The notes below the pieces were generated by a model. It had not been told where the DNA came from and searched no databases. It saw nothing but the letters and a program-made list of their open reading frames with translations. Position numbers and translations under genes: made by a program. A stretch of DNA of 64,000 bases from Bacteroidota bacterium (GTDB taxonomy: Bacteria > Bacteroidota > Bacteroidia > Cytophagales > Cyclobacteriaceae): assembly GCA_022571715.1 (NCBI GenBank), contig JACZXH010000006.1, positions 1 through 64,000 of the forward strand. Direction: 5' to 3'. Position 1 is the stretch's first letter; every line of letters starts with the position of its first letter. Positions 35,797 to 45,079 of this stretch are shown one piece after another.

Positions 35797-36264
35797 TTAA
35801 GCCGGACTAGTCATATTCCTTTTTAAAAAGGCATCTATCGAACGGTCAAGAATATTAAATACCTGCTGAAATCCATCTTCACCACCATAATACGGATCAG
35901 GTACTTCACCATCGCCCGGTTCTGGATCAAAATCACGCATCAATCTGACTTCAGCTTTTGAATTTTCTGGCTTCAACGCCAGCGTATCATACAAATTAGA
36001 TTTATCCATCACAATGATATAGTCATAGTTACGAAAGTTATCCCCGGAAAGTTGACGCCCCAAATGATCGATTTGAACATTATTTCTATGGGCAACTTCA
36101 ATGGTTCGATGGTCGGGAACCTGACCGATATGGTAATTCGCGGTTCCGCATGAATCAGCTGAAATATCCTGGCTGTGGCCTGTGTCTAATACTTTTTGAT
36201 TGAAAATGGCTTCAGCCAATGGCGACCTGCAAATATTCCCCAGGCAAACAAATAAAACTTTCAT
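35797..36264 (-). CDS. Low-molecular-weight protein tyrosine phosphatase
   Basis: A 155-residue LMW phosphatase. The ATG at 36264 gives MKVLFVCLGNICRSPLAEAIF, with catalytic Cys7 and Arg13 in the CX5R loop and Ser14 after it, and the general acid lies in VPDPYYGGEDGF. The ATG at 36285 would add seven residues not seen in the family and is rejected. The family includes tyrosine phosphatases acting on exopolysaccharide kinases; no such kinase adjoins. It ends 15 bases from the convergent aspartate kinase gene. Confidence 0.92.
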   Translation of the reverse strand: MKVLFVCLGNICRSPLAEAIFNQKVLDTGHSQDISADSCGTANYHIGQVPDHRTIEVAHRNNVQIDHLGRQLSGDNFRNYDYIIVMDKSNLYDTLALKPENSKAEVRLMRDFDPEPGDGEVPDPYYGGEDGFQQVFNILDRSIDAFLKRNMTSPA

Positions 36265-36364
36265 ACAATTCTCATTAACCAGCATAACATCAAAAACAAT
36301 TTGTTGTTTTTCAATGTGAAATTACATTTCTAACTTAACAGCCTGAAATTTTAATACTCTTAAT

Positions 36365-37138
36365 ATGGAATTCATTAATGTCAACAGTGCCATTGACACC
36401 CGGATCGCCCTCATACAACTTAACAGGCCCAATGAACTGAACGCACTTAACCTTCAACTGATGAGTGAGCTCAGGGATGCGTTGAAAGAACTGGATAAAG
36501 ATGATAATGTACACGTGATAATCATTACAGGTAATGAGAAAGCATTTGCGGCCGGTGCAGACATAAAACAGATGGCAGGCAAAACTACGATTGACATGTG
36601 GAAGATGGATCAGTTCAGTACCTGGGAACAGATCCGAAAAACCAAAAAACCTTTAATTGCAGCCGTATCTGGTTTTGCCCTGGGCGGCGGTTGCGAGCTG
36701 GCTATGACCTGTGATCTGGTTGTGGCGTCGGAGACAGCAAAATTTGGCCAGCCCGAAATTAATATCGGCGTGATGCCCGGTGCCGGAGGTACCCAACGGC
36801 TCACAAAAGCCATCGGGAAAGTCCGCGCTATGGAGATGGTACTTACAGGCAAATTCATTTCCGCACAGGAAGCCCTTGATTACGGCCTGATCAACAAAGT
36901 TGTTCCCGTAGAACTGTATCTCGAAGCTGCCGTCTCGCTCGCAAAAAAAATCTCGAGCATGTCGCCTATTGCAGTACAGTTAGCAAAAGAAGCAGTAAAC
37001 CGGTCCTTTGAAACACATCTGGACCAAGGATTAATACTGGAGCGTAAGAATTTCTACCTGGCATTCGCATCCGAAGATCAGAAAGAAGGTATGCAGGCAT
37101 TTATTGAAAAAAGAAAAGCTGTGTTTAAGGGAAAATAG
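36365..37138 (+). CDS. Enoyl-CoA hydratase (crotonase family)
   Basis: A 257-residue crotonase-family enzyme, the size of short-chain enoyl-CoA hydratases. The oxyanion region is FAAGADIKQMAG and GFALGGGCELAMTCDLV, and both catalytic glutamates, Glu111 (GCELAM) and Glu131 (QPEINIG), are present with the 20-residue spacing of true hydratases. MPGAGGTQRLTKAIGK follows. It probably hydrates trans-2-enoyl-CoA in fatty-acid oxidation. It is a single gene; no acyl-CoA dehydrogenase or thiolase is nearby. Confidence 0.9.
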   Translation: MEFINVNSAIDTRIALIQLNRPNELNALNLQLMSELRDALKELDKDDNVHVIIITGNEKAFAAGADIKQMAGKTTIDMWKMDQFSTWEQIRKTKKPLIAAVSGFALGGGCELAMTCDLVVASETAKFGQPEINIGVMPGAGGTQRLTKAIGKVRAMEMVLTGKFISAQEALDYGLINKVVPVELYLEAAVSLAKKISSMSPIAVQLAKEAVNRSFETHLDQGLILERKNFYLAFASEDQKEGMQAFIEKRKAVFKGK

Positions 37139-37239
37139 GATGAATCAAGAAGCTTTTTTTAATTTCATTTTTTTAGTTAAAATCCATATAGTTAAGTGGA
37201 TATAGTTTCCTGAATTTTTTATATTTAGCAAAACCTTAT

Positions 37240-37665
37240 TCAGGGATGTGCAGATACCCATTCTTCACCATCTTCAAAAATCTCTTTCTTCCAGATAGGA
37301 ACAGATTTTTTTAATGCATCAATAATATACCGGCAGGCTTCAAATGAATCGTGCCTGTGTGGTGTTGAAACGGCAATAATCACCGTGGCTTCTCCAACCC
37401 TGAGTTTCCCCACACGATGATGAATAATAATTTTTTCGATCGGCCATTTTGTGGTTGCTTCTTCCGCGATCTTACGCATCTCTTTAATAGCCATTCCTTC
37501 ATAGGCTTCATACTCCAGGTTTACTACGTTCCTTGAATCCGTTTTATTCCTCACAGTGCCCACAAAAATATTGACAGCACCAGTATTTCCAGCCTGTACA
37601 TTTACATACGCCTTTTCCACCTCCAACGCATTTTCAGTGACATGTATTTCCTGATAAATTTCCAT
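37240..37665 (-). CDS. moaE: Molybdopterin synthase catalytic subunit
   Basis: MoaE inserts two sulfurs into cyclic pyranopterin monophosphate, taking them from the MoaD C-terminus. The 141-residue protein has GAVNIFVGTVRNKTDSRNVVNLEYEAYEGMA, IIIHHRVGKLRVGEATVIIAVSTPHRHDSFEACRYIID and the catalytic-lysine segment VPIWKKEIFEDGEEWVS. It follows moaD with an 11-base gap. moaA is divergent from moaD, so three molybdenum cofactor genes sit together. Confidence 0.94.
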   Translation of the reverse strand: MEIYQEIHVTENALEVEKAYVNVQAGNTGAVNIFVGTVRNKTDSRNVVNLEYEAYEGMAIKEMRKIAEEATTKWPIEKIIIHHRVGKLRVGEATVIIAVSTPHRHDSFEACRYIIDALKKSVPIWKKEIFEDGEEWVSAHP

Positions 37666-37676
37666 AATTTAATGAA

Positions 37677-37919
37677 TTAACCACCGCTCACTGGGGGTAT
37701 AAGAGCTATTTCATCATCCTCATGCAACACTTGTTCACTTTTTGCATAGGTATCGTTAACAGCTACAAAAAGGCTTTGCAGGTCGTTAAACGATGGATAT
37801 TTATTTCTCAGGTAATTCAGCAATCCAGCCACATTTTCATTTTCTGGCAAATCAACTGAAATATTTCGATCTCCCACAATGTCACGGGCAATTCCAAACA
37901 ATAATACGGAAAGCTTCAT
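37677..37919 (-). CDS. moaD: Molybdopterin synthase sulfur carrier subunit
   Basis: MoaD is the ubiquitin-fold sulfur carrier for molybdopterin synthase; its C-terminal Gly-Gly is thiocarboxylated. From the ATG at 37919 the protein is 80 residues, MKLSVLLFGIARDIVG..., ending EIALIPPVSGG with the diagnostic GG. The upstream ATG at 37997 would overlap moaA and add 26 residues with no family match. It leads moaE and diverges from moaA. Confidence 0.93.
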   Translation of the reverse strand: MKLSVLLFGIARDIVGDRNISVDLPENENVAGLLNYLRNKYPSFNDLQSLFVAVNDTYAKSEQVLHEDDEIALIPPVSGG

Positions 37920-37979
37920 ATACAATATATTCGAAACGAAATTAACGTAATATACCCAAAAATTTGGCCATAAGTTCGT

Positions 37980-37987
37980 TAAATTTG
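37980..37987 (+). promoter_or_regulatory. -7 promoter box for moaA
   Basis: TAAATTTG followed by C, an exact TAnnTTTG match, lies 28 bases before the moaA ATG at 38015. An upstream TTTG at 37963 is only 13 bases away, which is too close for the usual spacer. Confidence 0.45.
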
Positions 37988-38014
37988 CTTCGGTCACTCG
38001 TTGAAAAAGGTATT

Positions 38015-39025
38015 ATGTCAGAAATAAAAGTTCGGCAAATTTATGATAATTACAATCGACCCATACAATACATGCGGCTGGCTGTTACAGATCGCTGCAA
38101 CCTACGGTGTTTTTATTGTATGCCTGAGGAAGGGATACATTTTGTTCCTAAAAAAGAACTATTACGTTACGAGGAAATGGAGCGGCTGGTGAGCCTGCTT
38201 GCTCCAGTCGGCGTTTCTAAAATCAGAATTACAGGTGGAGAACCCTTTGTAAGGAGAGACTTGATGCCGTTCCTGAGCAGACTTACGAGGATTCCGGGAG
38301 TGAAACAGGTGAATATCACTACAAACGGTGTGTTTACCTGGAAGTATATGGAACAACTGAAAGCCATCGGCATTTCTTCTATAAACCTGAGCCTGGATAC
38401 ACTGGATCCGAGCCGTTTCTTTGAGATCACCCGGCGCGACAATCTGAAAGAAGTAATGAAAACTATGGATGCCGCTATTAAACATGATATTCCATTAAAA
38501 GTTAATTGTGTGGTTATCAACGGGATGAATGATGAAGACATACTACCCATGACTGAACTTGCAAAAGATAAACCTGTAAACGTACGTTTTATTGAAGAAA
38601 TGCCTTTCAATGGCGACGGGAGGAAGTATGCAAGTTTAAAATGGAATCACAACAAGATAATCGGGTTGATCAAAACGCATTATCCCGGTATCATTAGAAT
38701 TTCTGACCCGATCCATTCCACTTCTGCCAATTATCAGATACCCGGTTTTAAAGGTAAAGTAGGAGTAATTGCTGCTTACAGCCGGACTTTTTGCGACTCC
38801 TGTAATAGGGTAAGAGTGACCGCCATAGGCATGCTGAAAACCTGCCTGTATGATGATGGCGTTTTTGACCTTAAAAACCTGCTCCGAACCGAACCGGATG
38901 ACCAAAAAGTTCTCGACCAACTTATCCGGATTTTTCAAAAACGTTCAAAAAATGGCTTTGAGGCTGAAAAACTCAGAGATAAAACCAATCCCATTGGTGA
39001 GTCTATGGCTACCATTGGCGGATAG
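38015..39025 (+). CDS. moaA: GTP 3',8-cyclase (molybdenum cofactor)
   Basis: MoaA is a radical-SAM enzyme that, with MoaC, turns GTP into cyclic pyranopterin monophosphate. The 336-residue product starts at the ATG at 38015 (MSEIKVRQIYDNYNRPI). The radical-SAM cluster cysteines are C28, C32 and C35 (CNLRCFYC). The second cluster uses FCDSCNRVRVT and the later cysteine in LKTCLYDD. The C-terminus ends ATIGG, the conserved GG tail needed for activity. moaC is not in the window. Confidence 0.95.
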   Translation: MSEIKVRQIYDNYNRPIQYMRLAVTDRCNLRCFYCMPEEGIHFVPKKELLRYEEMERLVSLLAPVGVSKIRITGGEPFVRRDLMPFLSRLTRIPGVKQVNITTNGVFTWKYMEQLKAIGISSINLSLDTLDPSRFFEITRRDNLKEVMKTMDAAIKHDIPLKVNCVVINGMNDEDILPMTELAKDKPVNVRFIEEMPFNGDGRKYASLKWNHNKIIGLIKTHYPGIIRISDPIHSTSANYQIPGFKGKVGVIAAYSRTFCDSCNRVRVTAIGMLKTCLYDDGVFDLKNLLRTEPDDQKVLDQLIRIFQKRSKNGFEAEKLRDKTNPIGESMATIGG

Positions 39026-39121
39026 GTTATCAAAAAATAAAAATATTCGAGCGAGTCAGTACAAAGTAAAGTAGCTATTCCTCAAATAAAGCAAAGTTAT
39101 TCGCACTACATAACTTGAAAA

Positions 39122-40333
39122 TTATAGTCTCTGACCCATTTTAGCTTCTATTTGTTCGTATAAGGAAACCAAATCCTTACTGGTTTCCTCCCAATTCCAT
39201 TTTTGTAAAACCGCCATTTCCGCCTTCCTCCCATATTGGATTCTCTCTACTTCATGGCTATACATCCAGTCAATTTTATCAGCAAGATCTTCTGGGTTAC
39301 CTGCCTCGAAAATCAATCCGCTTCCGGTATTTCTGACAACTTCAGCCTGAGCCGGACAATCACTGACAATGAGCGGCTTACCTATTGCCATATACTGGAA
39401 AATCTTATTGGGATAGGTAGTATCATGATGTGGATTTTTTTTTAGTGGAGAGATACAGACGCCAGCCATATGTATATAAGACGGAAAAAAAGAAACATCC
39501 TGCCATCCCTCAAAGGATACATGCTCCTTCAAATCCAGCTCATTTACCATTTCTCTTAACCGGATATCTTCATTATTCTCTCCCACCAATACAAGTAATA
39601 TATCGGGTATTTTTTCTCTGAGTAAATTAACAGATTCGATCGCATCATCAGTGCCTCTTCGCAAACCAGTATCGCCCAGATAAAGAACTACGAATCTGCC
39701 CCTGAATTTCTTGCTTATTTCCGAAATGATTGGATATTTTAAAAAAATATCCTTACGGATTGTATTCGGTACTACAATTATTTTATCAGCACTTTTCATT
39801 CCCGCAGCTACAACTTCCTTTTTTGCTAATTTAGTTACCAACACAAGAAAATCCGATTCACGTATATATTTATCCTGATATTTTTTCCAACGTTCAGGAT
39901 CAATCAGCAATCTTCCCTTAAGAGTATTAACATGCCGGTAGTATTTCATGATTTCAGGTCGGTTTTCATGAAGATCCAAAACAACAGGCAGTCCGGTGTT
40001 ATTGACATAAGAGACGGCCCTGGCTACTTGCATATCATGAATATGAATTACATTTATGGAATACCGGTGCAAGAAGTCCTTAATTTTTGTCTTTAAAATC
40101 CAATGATAGAATGGTATAGAATATGCCAGGGCTGAAAGTTTGAATGTGAATATCCCCGCAGAATACCGGACAACGTTTATACCATTAATTAATTCCTTTT
40201 TTTCTCTATTCTGATATGACAGAGAAAACAGATAAACGCTAAATCCTGCCTTGATTAAACTTATCGCTTCATTTTCCACTCTTGAATCGGGTGGAAATTC
40301 ATTATCAAGTATCATACCTATCCGCAGTGTCAT
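39122..40333 (-). CDS. Glycosyltransferase family 4 protein
   Basis: A 403-residue GT-B glycosyltransferase. The N-terminal domain starts RIGMILDNEFPPDSRVENEA, with NVIHIHDMQVA, and the C-terminal donor domain has RFVVLYLGDTGLRRGTDDAIES, VLVGENNEDIRLREM and YMAIGKPLIVSDCPAQAEVVRNTGSGLIFEAGNPEDLADKI, the GT4 donor-binding motif. It has no membrane helix. It opens a compact glycan cluster with the methyltransferase, flippase, aminotransferase and second glycosyltransferase to 45005. Confidence 0.88.
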   Translation of the reverse strand: MTLRIGMILDNEFPPDSRVENEAISLIKAGFSVYLFSLSYQNREKKELINGINVVRYSAGIFTFKLSALAYSIPFYHWILKTKIKDFLHRYSINVIHIHDMQVARAVSYVNNTGLPVVLDLHENRPEIMKYYRHVNTLKGRLLIDPERWKKYQDKYIRESDFLVLVTKLAKKEVVAAGMKSADKIIVVPNTIRKDIFLKYPIISEISKKFRGRFVVLYLGDTGLRRGTDDAIESVNLLREKIPDILLVLVGENNEDIRLREMVNELDLKEHVSFEGWQDVSFFPSYIHMAGVCISPLKKNPHHDTTYPNKIFQYMAIGKPLIVSDCPAQAEVVRNTGSGLIFEAGNPEDLADKIDWMYSHEVERIQYGRKAEMAVLQKWNWEETSKDLVSLYEQIEAKMGQRL

Positions 40334-40431
40334 CGGCTACAATTTGATGTTTTAAACATGACAAGATTAATCAAATCCTTTTAAATCATTTATAATTGCA
40401 TATAAACTATTGTCATTAAAAAAGATAATCT

Positions 40432-41136
40432 GTGGGATCAACGTATTATGAGACAGTCGTACGTGTTGCCGGCCAACCACATTTTATAAAAAAAAACATA
40501 GTTGTCCCTAAGTCTCTGTCATTAAAATATTTGAAATACCGGATTCTAAGGCCACTACTAAAAGTTTATAATAAAATACTCAAAGCTGGATTTCGGGCAA
40601 AAACGCCGTGGATTTCTCCAGCTTGTATTAGTATTTTTAATTCGATTTTAACAAAAAGTATGAAGGGGCTCGAATATGGTTCAGGTATAAGCACCATTTA
40701 CTTTGCACATAAAACAGGATTTCTTATAAGCATTGAGGATAATAAAATTTGGTATGAAAATATCCGTACACTTCTTAAGAAATCAAATTTCAGTAATGTG
40801 GAATACATACTTATCCATCCGGACCATCCGGAAACAAAAAAAAAGATCGAAAATAGGTATAAAGCTAAATTTGATTCTGAAAATCTGAATTATAAAAATT
40901 ATTTTGAATATATGTCCCGTTTTCCCGACAATCATTTCGATTTTATTCTTATCGACGGTCGTGCAAGGGTAGAATGCAGCAGCCGTGCAGTTAACAAATT
41001 AAAAAGCGGTGGTATATTTATCCTTGATAATTCGGAAAGGACCAGGTATAAACCGATTCATGATATGCTTAAAGACTGGCAAAAAGTACGAACAACCACT
41101 GGACTGACGGACACTACCCTCTGGTTTAAACCCTGA
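40432..41136 (+). CDS. SAM-dependent methyltransferase-like protein
   Basis: The 234-residue product has a basic N-terminal region of about 75 residues, then a Rossmann methyltransferase core: GLEYGSGISTIYFAHK (SAM motif I), LISIEDNKIWYENI, FDFILIDGRARVECSSRAVNKLKSGGIFILDNSERTRY and a C-terminal DTTLWFKP. This fits class I methyltransferases found in glycan clusters. The start is a GTG at 40432; no upstream ATG is in frame. It is followed five bases later by the flippase gene, so the two form one unit. Confidence 0.78.
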   Translation: MGSTYYETVVRVAGQPHFIKKNIVVPKSLSLKYLKYRILRPLLKVYNKILKAGFRAKTPWISPACISIFNSILTKSMKGLEYGSGISTIYFAHKTGFLISIEDNKIWYENIRTLLKKSNFSNVEYILIHPDHPETKKKIENRYKAKFDSENLNYKNYFEYMSRFPDNHFDFILIDGRARVECSSRAVNKLKSGGIFILDNSERTRYKPIHDMLKDWQKVRTTTGLTDTTLWFKP

Positions 41137-41141
41137 TAGCA

Positions 41142-42635
41142 GTGGGAATTATAATACGTCAAAGCGCCTGGTCAACGCTGCTGTCAATCGCAGGGATCAT
41201 TCTTGGTTACCTGAATGTACTTTATTTTTTTCCGCAATACCTTACTCCTGGTCAGATTGGGCTTACCCGGGTAATTCAGGATTTCGCAATGCTAATGGTA
41301 CCATTTGCACAGCTGGGAACAAGCCAGGCAACCATCCGGTTTTTCCCAGCGATTGTAAAAGATGCCCGGAAAAGTGAAGGTTTTTTTACGCTAATGCTTT
41401 TTCTGGCTACAATGGGTTTTATAGCATTTTTACTTATATTTTCTCTTTTAAAATCACCTGTTATTGCCATCTTTTCATCAAAAGCACCTGAAGTTACTAC
41501 CTATCTATGGCTTGTTATCGTTTTGGTTTATATCCTTGTATTATTCAATATTATTACTGATTTCACACGTTCGCATCTCAATATAACGGTACCAAATTTT
41601 TTAAAGGAAATACTACTTCGCCTGCTTACTACCCTTTCTATTGCATTGTATGTATTTAGTGTGGTTGATTTCAATGAATTCCTGTTATGTATTGTTGGAA
41701 TTTACTTTATAAATCTTCTGTTATTATCGGTTTATCTAATGTACAAAGGAGTCATCAAAGTAAATTTCAGTTTTTTTTTAACTTTCACGTTCAGCGACGT
41801 AAAACCAATTGTTAAGTATGGAATGTTTGCCTTATTAGGTGCCGGTGGAACAATCATCATCTCGAAAGTTGACAGCATCATGGTAACATCTATGCTTGGT
41901 ACTCACTTCAATGGCATCTATACAACCGCATTTTATATGGCGGTTGTCATTGATGTTCCAAGAAGAATGATCACACAGATCAGCACCCCGCTAATAGCCC
42001 GGTCACTTGAAAACAACAGGATGAATGAAATAGCAGACATTTACTCCAAAAGCGCCCTTAATCAACTGATCATTGGATTACTTCTATTTATCGGCTTGTA
42101 TGTCAATCTTGATAATATTTATCAGCTGATACCGAAAAGCGAGATCTATGTACTTGGAAAATGGGTAGTAATATTCATTGGAATCGGCAAGTTGTTCGAT
42201 ATGGGTGCTGGTTTAAATGGAGAGATTATTATTCTTTCTAAATACTATAAAGTGAATATTATCTTAACTGCAATTCTTGCATTGATCACCATAAGTGCCA
42301 ACCTGTTATTTATCCCAATTTATGGTATCGTGGGTGCTGCATTAGGCACAGCGCTTTCACTTATCATTTTCAATGTGATTAAGTTTTTATTTGTGTATTA
42401 TAAATTAAAACTCCAACCTTTTACATATAATAATCTTAAAGTATTGATCATTGGTGGGCTAACATTATTGGTTGGCAGGTACATTCCCCAAATTGAAAAC
42501 ATCCTTGTGGATATTGCCGTGCGTTCTGCTGTGATTTTAATGGTTTATACTGGTTCAATTGTGATTACAAGGTCCTCGGAAGAAGTAACTCAGCTTCTGC
42601 AAACTGCTATTCGTTTCATCCGTAAAAAGCAATAG
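41142..42635 (+). CDS. Wzx-like polysaccharide flippase
   Basis: A 497-residue polytopic membrane protein with about 14 hydrophobic helices and the MATE-like layout of oligosaccharide flippases: GIIIRQSAWSTLLSIAGIILGYLN at the start, QLGTSQATIRFFPAIVKDARKSEG, a central SKVDSIMVTSMLGTHFNGIYTTAFYMA and later GIVGAALGTALSLIIFNVIKFLFVYYKL. It would move lipid-linked sugar units across the inner membrane. It starts with GTG at 41142, close behind the methyltransferase. Its 3' end overlaps the convergent aminotransferase gene by 20 bases. Confidence 0.88.
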   Translation: MGIIIRQSAWSTLLSIAGIILGYLNVLYFFPQYLTPGQIGLTRVIQDFAMLMVPFAQLGTSQATIRFFPAIVKDARKSEGFFTLMLFLATMGFIAFLLIFSLLKSPVIAIFSSKAPEVTTYLWLVIVLVYILVLFNIITDFTRSHLNITVPNFLKEILLRLLTTLSIALYVFSVVDFNEFLLCIVGIYFINLLLLSVYLMYKGVIKVNFSFFLTFTFSDVKPIVKYGMFALLGAGGTIIISKVDSIMVTSMLGTHFNGIYTTAFYMAVVIDVPRRMITQISTPLIARSLENNRMNEIADIYSKSALNQLIIGLLLFIGLYVNLDNIYQLIPKSEIYVLGKWVVIFIGIGKLFDMGAGLNGEIIILSKYYKVNIILTAILALITISANLLFIPIYGIVGAALGTALSLIIFNVIKFLFVYYKLKLQPFTYNNLKVLIIGGLTLLVGRYIPQIENILVDIAVRSAVILMVYTGSIVITRSSEEVTQLLQTAIRFIRKKQ

Positions 42636-43725
42636 CCTCTTTCAGAGTCTCACTCACGTAATCAATTTGTAGATCTGATATTCCCGGATAGATCGGAAGT
42701 GAAAGTATTCTGTTGGCCATATTTTTGGCCATGGGAAAATCGCAACTTCGCAGATTTAAGTGTTCAAACGGTTCAAGTTCAGTCAGAGGTAACGGATAAT
42801 GCATAAACGTCTGAATACCTCTTTGTTCCAAAAATCCCTGGACTTGATAATGATTTTCAATCTGGATCACAAACAAATGATATACATGCCTGGTGTATTT
42901 CGGGGTTACCGGAAGCTTGACAAGATTGCCGGTTAACTGCATGCAATATCTCGCTGCTGCTCTTACCCGTCTTATATTCCAATCGTCCAGATATTTTAGC
43001 TTGGTAATAAGAATTTTTGACTGTAATGCATCTAAACGACTGTTTCTGCCAATGATTTTATGTTTGTTTTTCCCGTTCTGACCATGATTTGCCAGTATTC
43101 TTATTTTGTCAGCAAGTTTATTGTCGTTAGTGGTCACACAACCTCCATCTCCAAGGGCGCCAAGGTTTTTTGTCGGGTAAAAGCTAAAGGCACCTGCCCA
43201 TCCTATGCTTCCTGTTTTCCTTTTATTATACGCCGCACCTACCGACTGTGCACAGTCTTCTATAATCCGGATGCCATATTTTTCAGCAATAATGCCGATC
43301 TCCTTCATTTCAGCAGGGAGGCCATAAAAATGCACCACAATAAGTGCTTTTGTATTTGGTGTAATCTGCGCCTCCATAATGGAAGGATCAAGGGTGTAAT
43401 AATCCGTATGCACGTCAACAAATACTGGTTTGGCACCTGTTCGGATCACGCTTGAGGCCGAAGATATCCAGCTGTAGGCAGGAACAATCACTTCATCACC
43501 CTCCCCTATCCCACCTGCTTCAAGAATAAGTTCAAGCGCGTCAGTACAATTTCCAGTGCCGATGCAATTCTTTACTCCTATGTATTCAGCAAATGCATTT
43601 TCGAACTCTTCCACACATTCTCCGCCGATGTAAACAGACTCAGACAAGAAAGTTGTGATGCTTTCCGCTATCTCATTTTTAATCAAATTGTTCTGCCAGG
43701 TGAGATCGTTGAATAGAATGTTCAT
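42616..43725 (-). CDS. DegT/DnrJ/EryC1-family aminotransferase
   Basis: A 369-residue PLP enzyme that aminates keto-sugar nucleotides. The PLP lysine is Lys186 in AFSFYPTKNLGALGDGG; IGTGNCTDALELILEAGGIGEGDEVIVPAYSW and EDCAQSVGA give the remaining cofactor sites. The C-terminal part has HVYHLFVIQ and RGIQTFMHYPLPL. It makes an amino-sugar precursor, consistent with the flippase and glycosyltransferases around it. Its ATG overlaps the stop of the upstream glycosyltransferase gene (ATGA), implying coupled translation. Confidence 0.92.
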   Translation of the reverse strand: MNILFNDLTWQNNLIKNEIAESITTFLSESVYIGGECVEEFENAFAEYIGVKNCIGTGNCTDALELILEAGGIGEGDEVIVPAYSWISSASSVIRTGAKPVFVDVHTDYYTLDPSIMEAQITPNTKALIVVHFYGLPAEMKEIGIIAEKYGIRIIEDCAQSVGAAYNKRKTGSIGWAGAFSFYPTKNLGALGDGGCVTTNDNKLADKIRILANHGQNGKNKHKIIGRNSRLDALQSKILITKLKYLDDWNIRRVRAAARYCMQLTGNLVKLPVTPKYTRHVYHLFVIQIENHYQVQGFLEQRGIQTFMHYPLPLTELEPFEHLNLRSCDFPMAKNMANRILSLPIYPGISDLQIDYVSETLKEAIAFYG

Positions 43726-45005
43726 AGCCTGTCCAAAATGGTTGCCAGTTGTCCAGTAAGTGCCTTGCGCGTATATTTTTCTAATCCTTCTGTATTTGGA
43801 AAGTTACTGTTTTTGTAATGGTTGAAAAAGTCGTTTAATGTATTTTTTATGGATTTTTTATCATTGGAAGAGCACATTTTTCCCGCTCCTGCTGAATCAA
43901 TGATCTTAGCAGCATCCGAGTCAACAGGCCCCAGCCCCAGAATGTATTTCCGTGATGCAAGATACTCAAACAATTTAGCCGGGATGTGGCCTTTTGCACT
44001 CGGCGATTCGTTAAGAAGCAGCAAATTTACAGCGCAGCGGCTATAATGTTCTATTATGGTGTCATGTGGCAGATAACCGAGAAATTCAAATTTATTTCTA
44101 AAAAGCACACTGTTATGGAGGTAGTTTAAAACAGCACGCGATACCATCCCGCTGAATCGGAATTTGAAACTATTTTTGAAAGCATCATTTTCATTACATA
44201 GTTCGGTGACAGCGTCCCATAAACCTACCGGGTTTCTGAAATCATTGATCAAACCAGAATGGTTAATAATAAATTCATTATGATTACCGGAATATGTTGT
44301 TGCGAAATCCTGCTTATCAAAGCCATTTGTGATTACATCAACTTCACAATTATGATCATTCCGAATATCAGATGCCCATGATGGGCTTACTGTGAGCACC
44401 AAGTCGGTATGTTCGACTACCTTTTTTTCCAATCTATTATGCGCATTTTTTGCAAGTTTTGTCAAATTAAAGTGCGTTAGCATATCCCACCTGCTCCAAG
44501 GATCGCGAAAGTCTGCAATCCATTTGACACCCGTTTGCTTTTTTAGCTTCAGACCGATCAAGTGCATGGAATGCGGAGGGCCAGTCGTAACCAAACAGTC
44601 GATTTTGTTGGTTTTTAAATATTGAGTCAGAAACCGAACCGACGGTCGTATCCAGGCAATTTTTGGATCAGGTATGAATATATTGCCCCTTATCCATAAT
44701 GCTGTTTTTTGAAATAAACCTGAATTTTTTTCCGTTGTCAAAATGCCCTGCAACCTACTTTTCTTACCTGTAAATGCATCAAAAACAGCGTAAGGCTCCC
44801 AAATCGGGTACCGGATCACCTCTACACCATCCGGCACATCGGAAGCCAGAGTAGGATCTTTAATACTGAAATTTGGGTTTTCAGGTGTGAATATAATGGG
44901 ATTCCAACCATACTCAGGAAGGTATTTAGCAAATTTAAGCCATCGTTGCACGCCCCCTCCACCTAAAGGAGGCCAGTAATAGGTAACGATAAGAATTTTC
45001 TTCAT
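43722..45005 (-). CDS. Glycosyltransferase, GT4-like
   Basis: A GT-B glycosyltransferase of about 427 residues. The ATG at 45005 gives MKKILIVTYYWPPLGGGGVQRW, the standard start of this family with its glycine-rich acceptor loop. Further features are CLVTTGPPHSMHLIGLKLKKQTGVKWIADFRDPWSRWD, DLVLTVSPSWA, ITNGFDKQDF, GYLPHDTIIEHYSRC and AKLFEYLASRKYILGLGPVDSDAAKII. The frame is open to an ATG at 45077, but the added 24 residues look non-native. It is coupled by ATGA to the aminotransferase. Confidence 0.88.
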   Translation of the reverse strand: MKKILIVTYYWPPLGGGGVQRWLKFAKYLPEYGWNPIIFTPENPNFSIKDPTLASDVPDGVEVIRYPIWEPYAVFDAFTGKKSRLQGILTTEKNSGLFQKTALWIRGNIFIPDPKIAWIRPSVRFLTQYLKTNKIDCLVTTGPPHSMHLIGLKLKKQTGVKWIADFRDPWSRWDMLTHFNLTKLAKNAHNRLEKKVVEHTDLVLTVSPSWASDIRNDHNCEVDVITNGFDKQDFATTYSGNHNEFIINHSGLINDFRNPVGLWDAVTELCNENDAFKNSFKFRFSGMVSRAVLNYLHNSVLFRNKFEFLGYLPHDTIIEHYSRCAVNLLLLNESPSAKGHIPAKLFEYLASRKYILGLGPVDSDAAKIIDSAGAGKMCSSNDKKSIKNTLNDFFNHYKNSNFPNTEGLEKYTRKALTGQLATILDRL

Positions 45006-45010
45006 CAACG

Positions 45011-45018
45011 CAAATATA
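45011..45018 (-). promoter_or_regulatory. Possible -7 box close to glycosyltransferase start
   Basis: Minus-strand TATATTTG matches TAnnTTTG but ends only six bases before the ATG at 45005, which would make the mRNA essentially leaderless. It may be coincidental. Confidence 0.25.
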
Positions 45019-45049
45019 CGCCGAGCATGAAAAAGAAATATTTTGTAAT

Positions 45050-45057
45050 TACTTTTG
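45050..45057 (+). promoter_or_regulatory. -7 promoter box for pfkA
   Basis: TACTTTTG followed by C, an exact TAnnTTTG match, ends 22 bases before the pfkA ATG at 45080. No matching -33 element was found. Confidence 0.5.
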
Positions 45058-45079
45058 CCGCTTATTAAATAATTCACGT

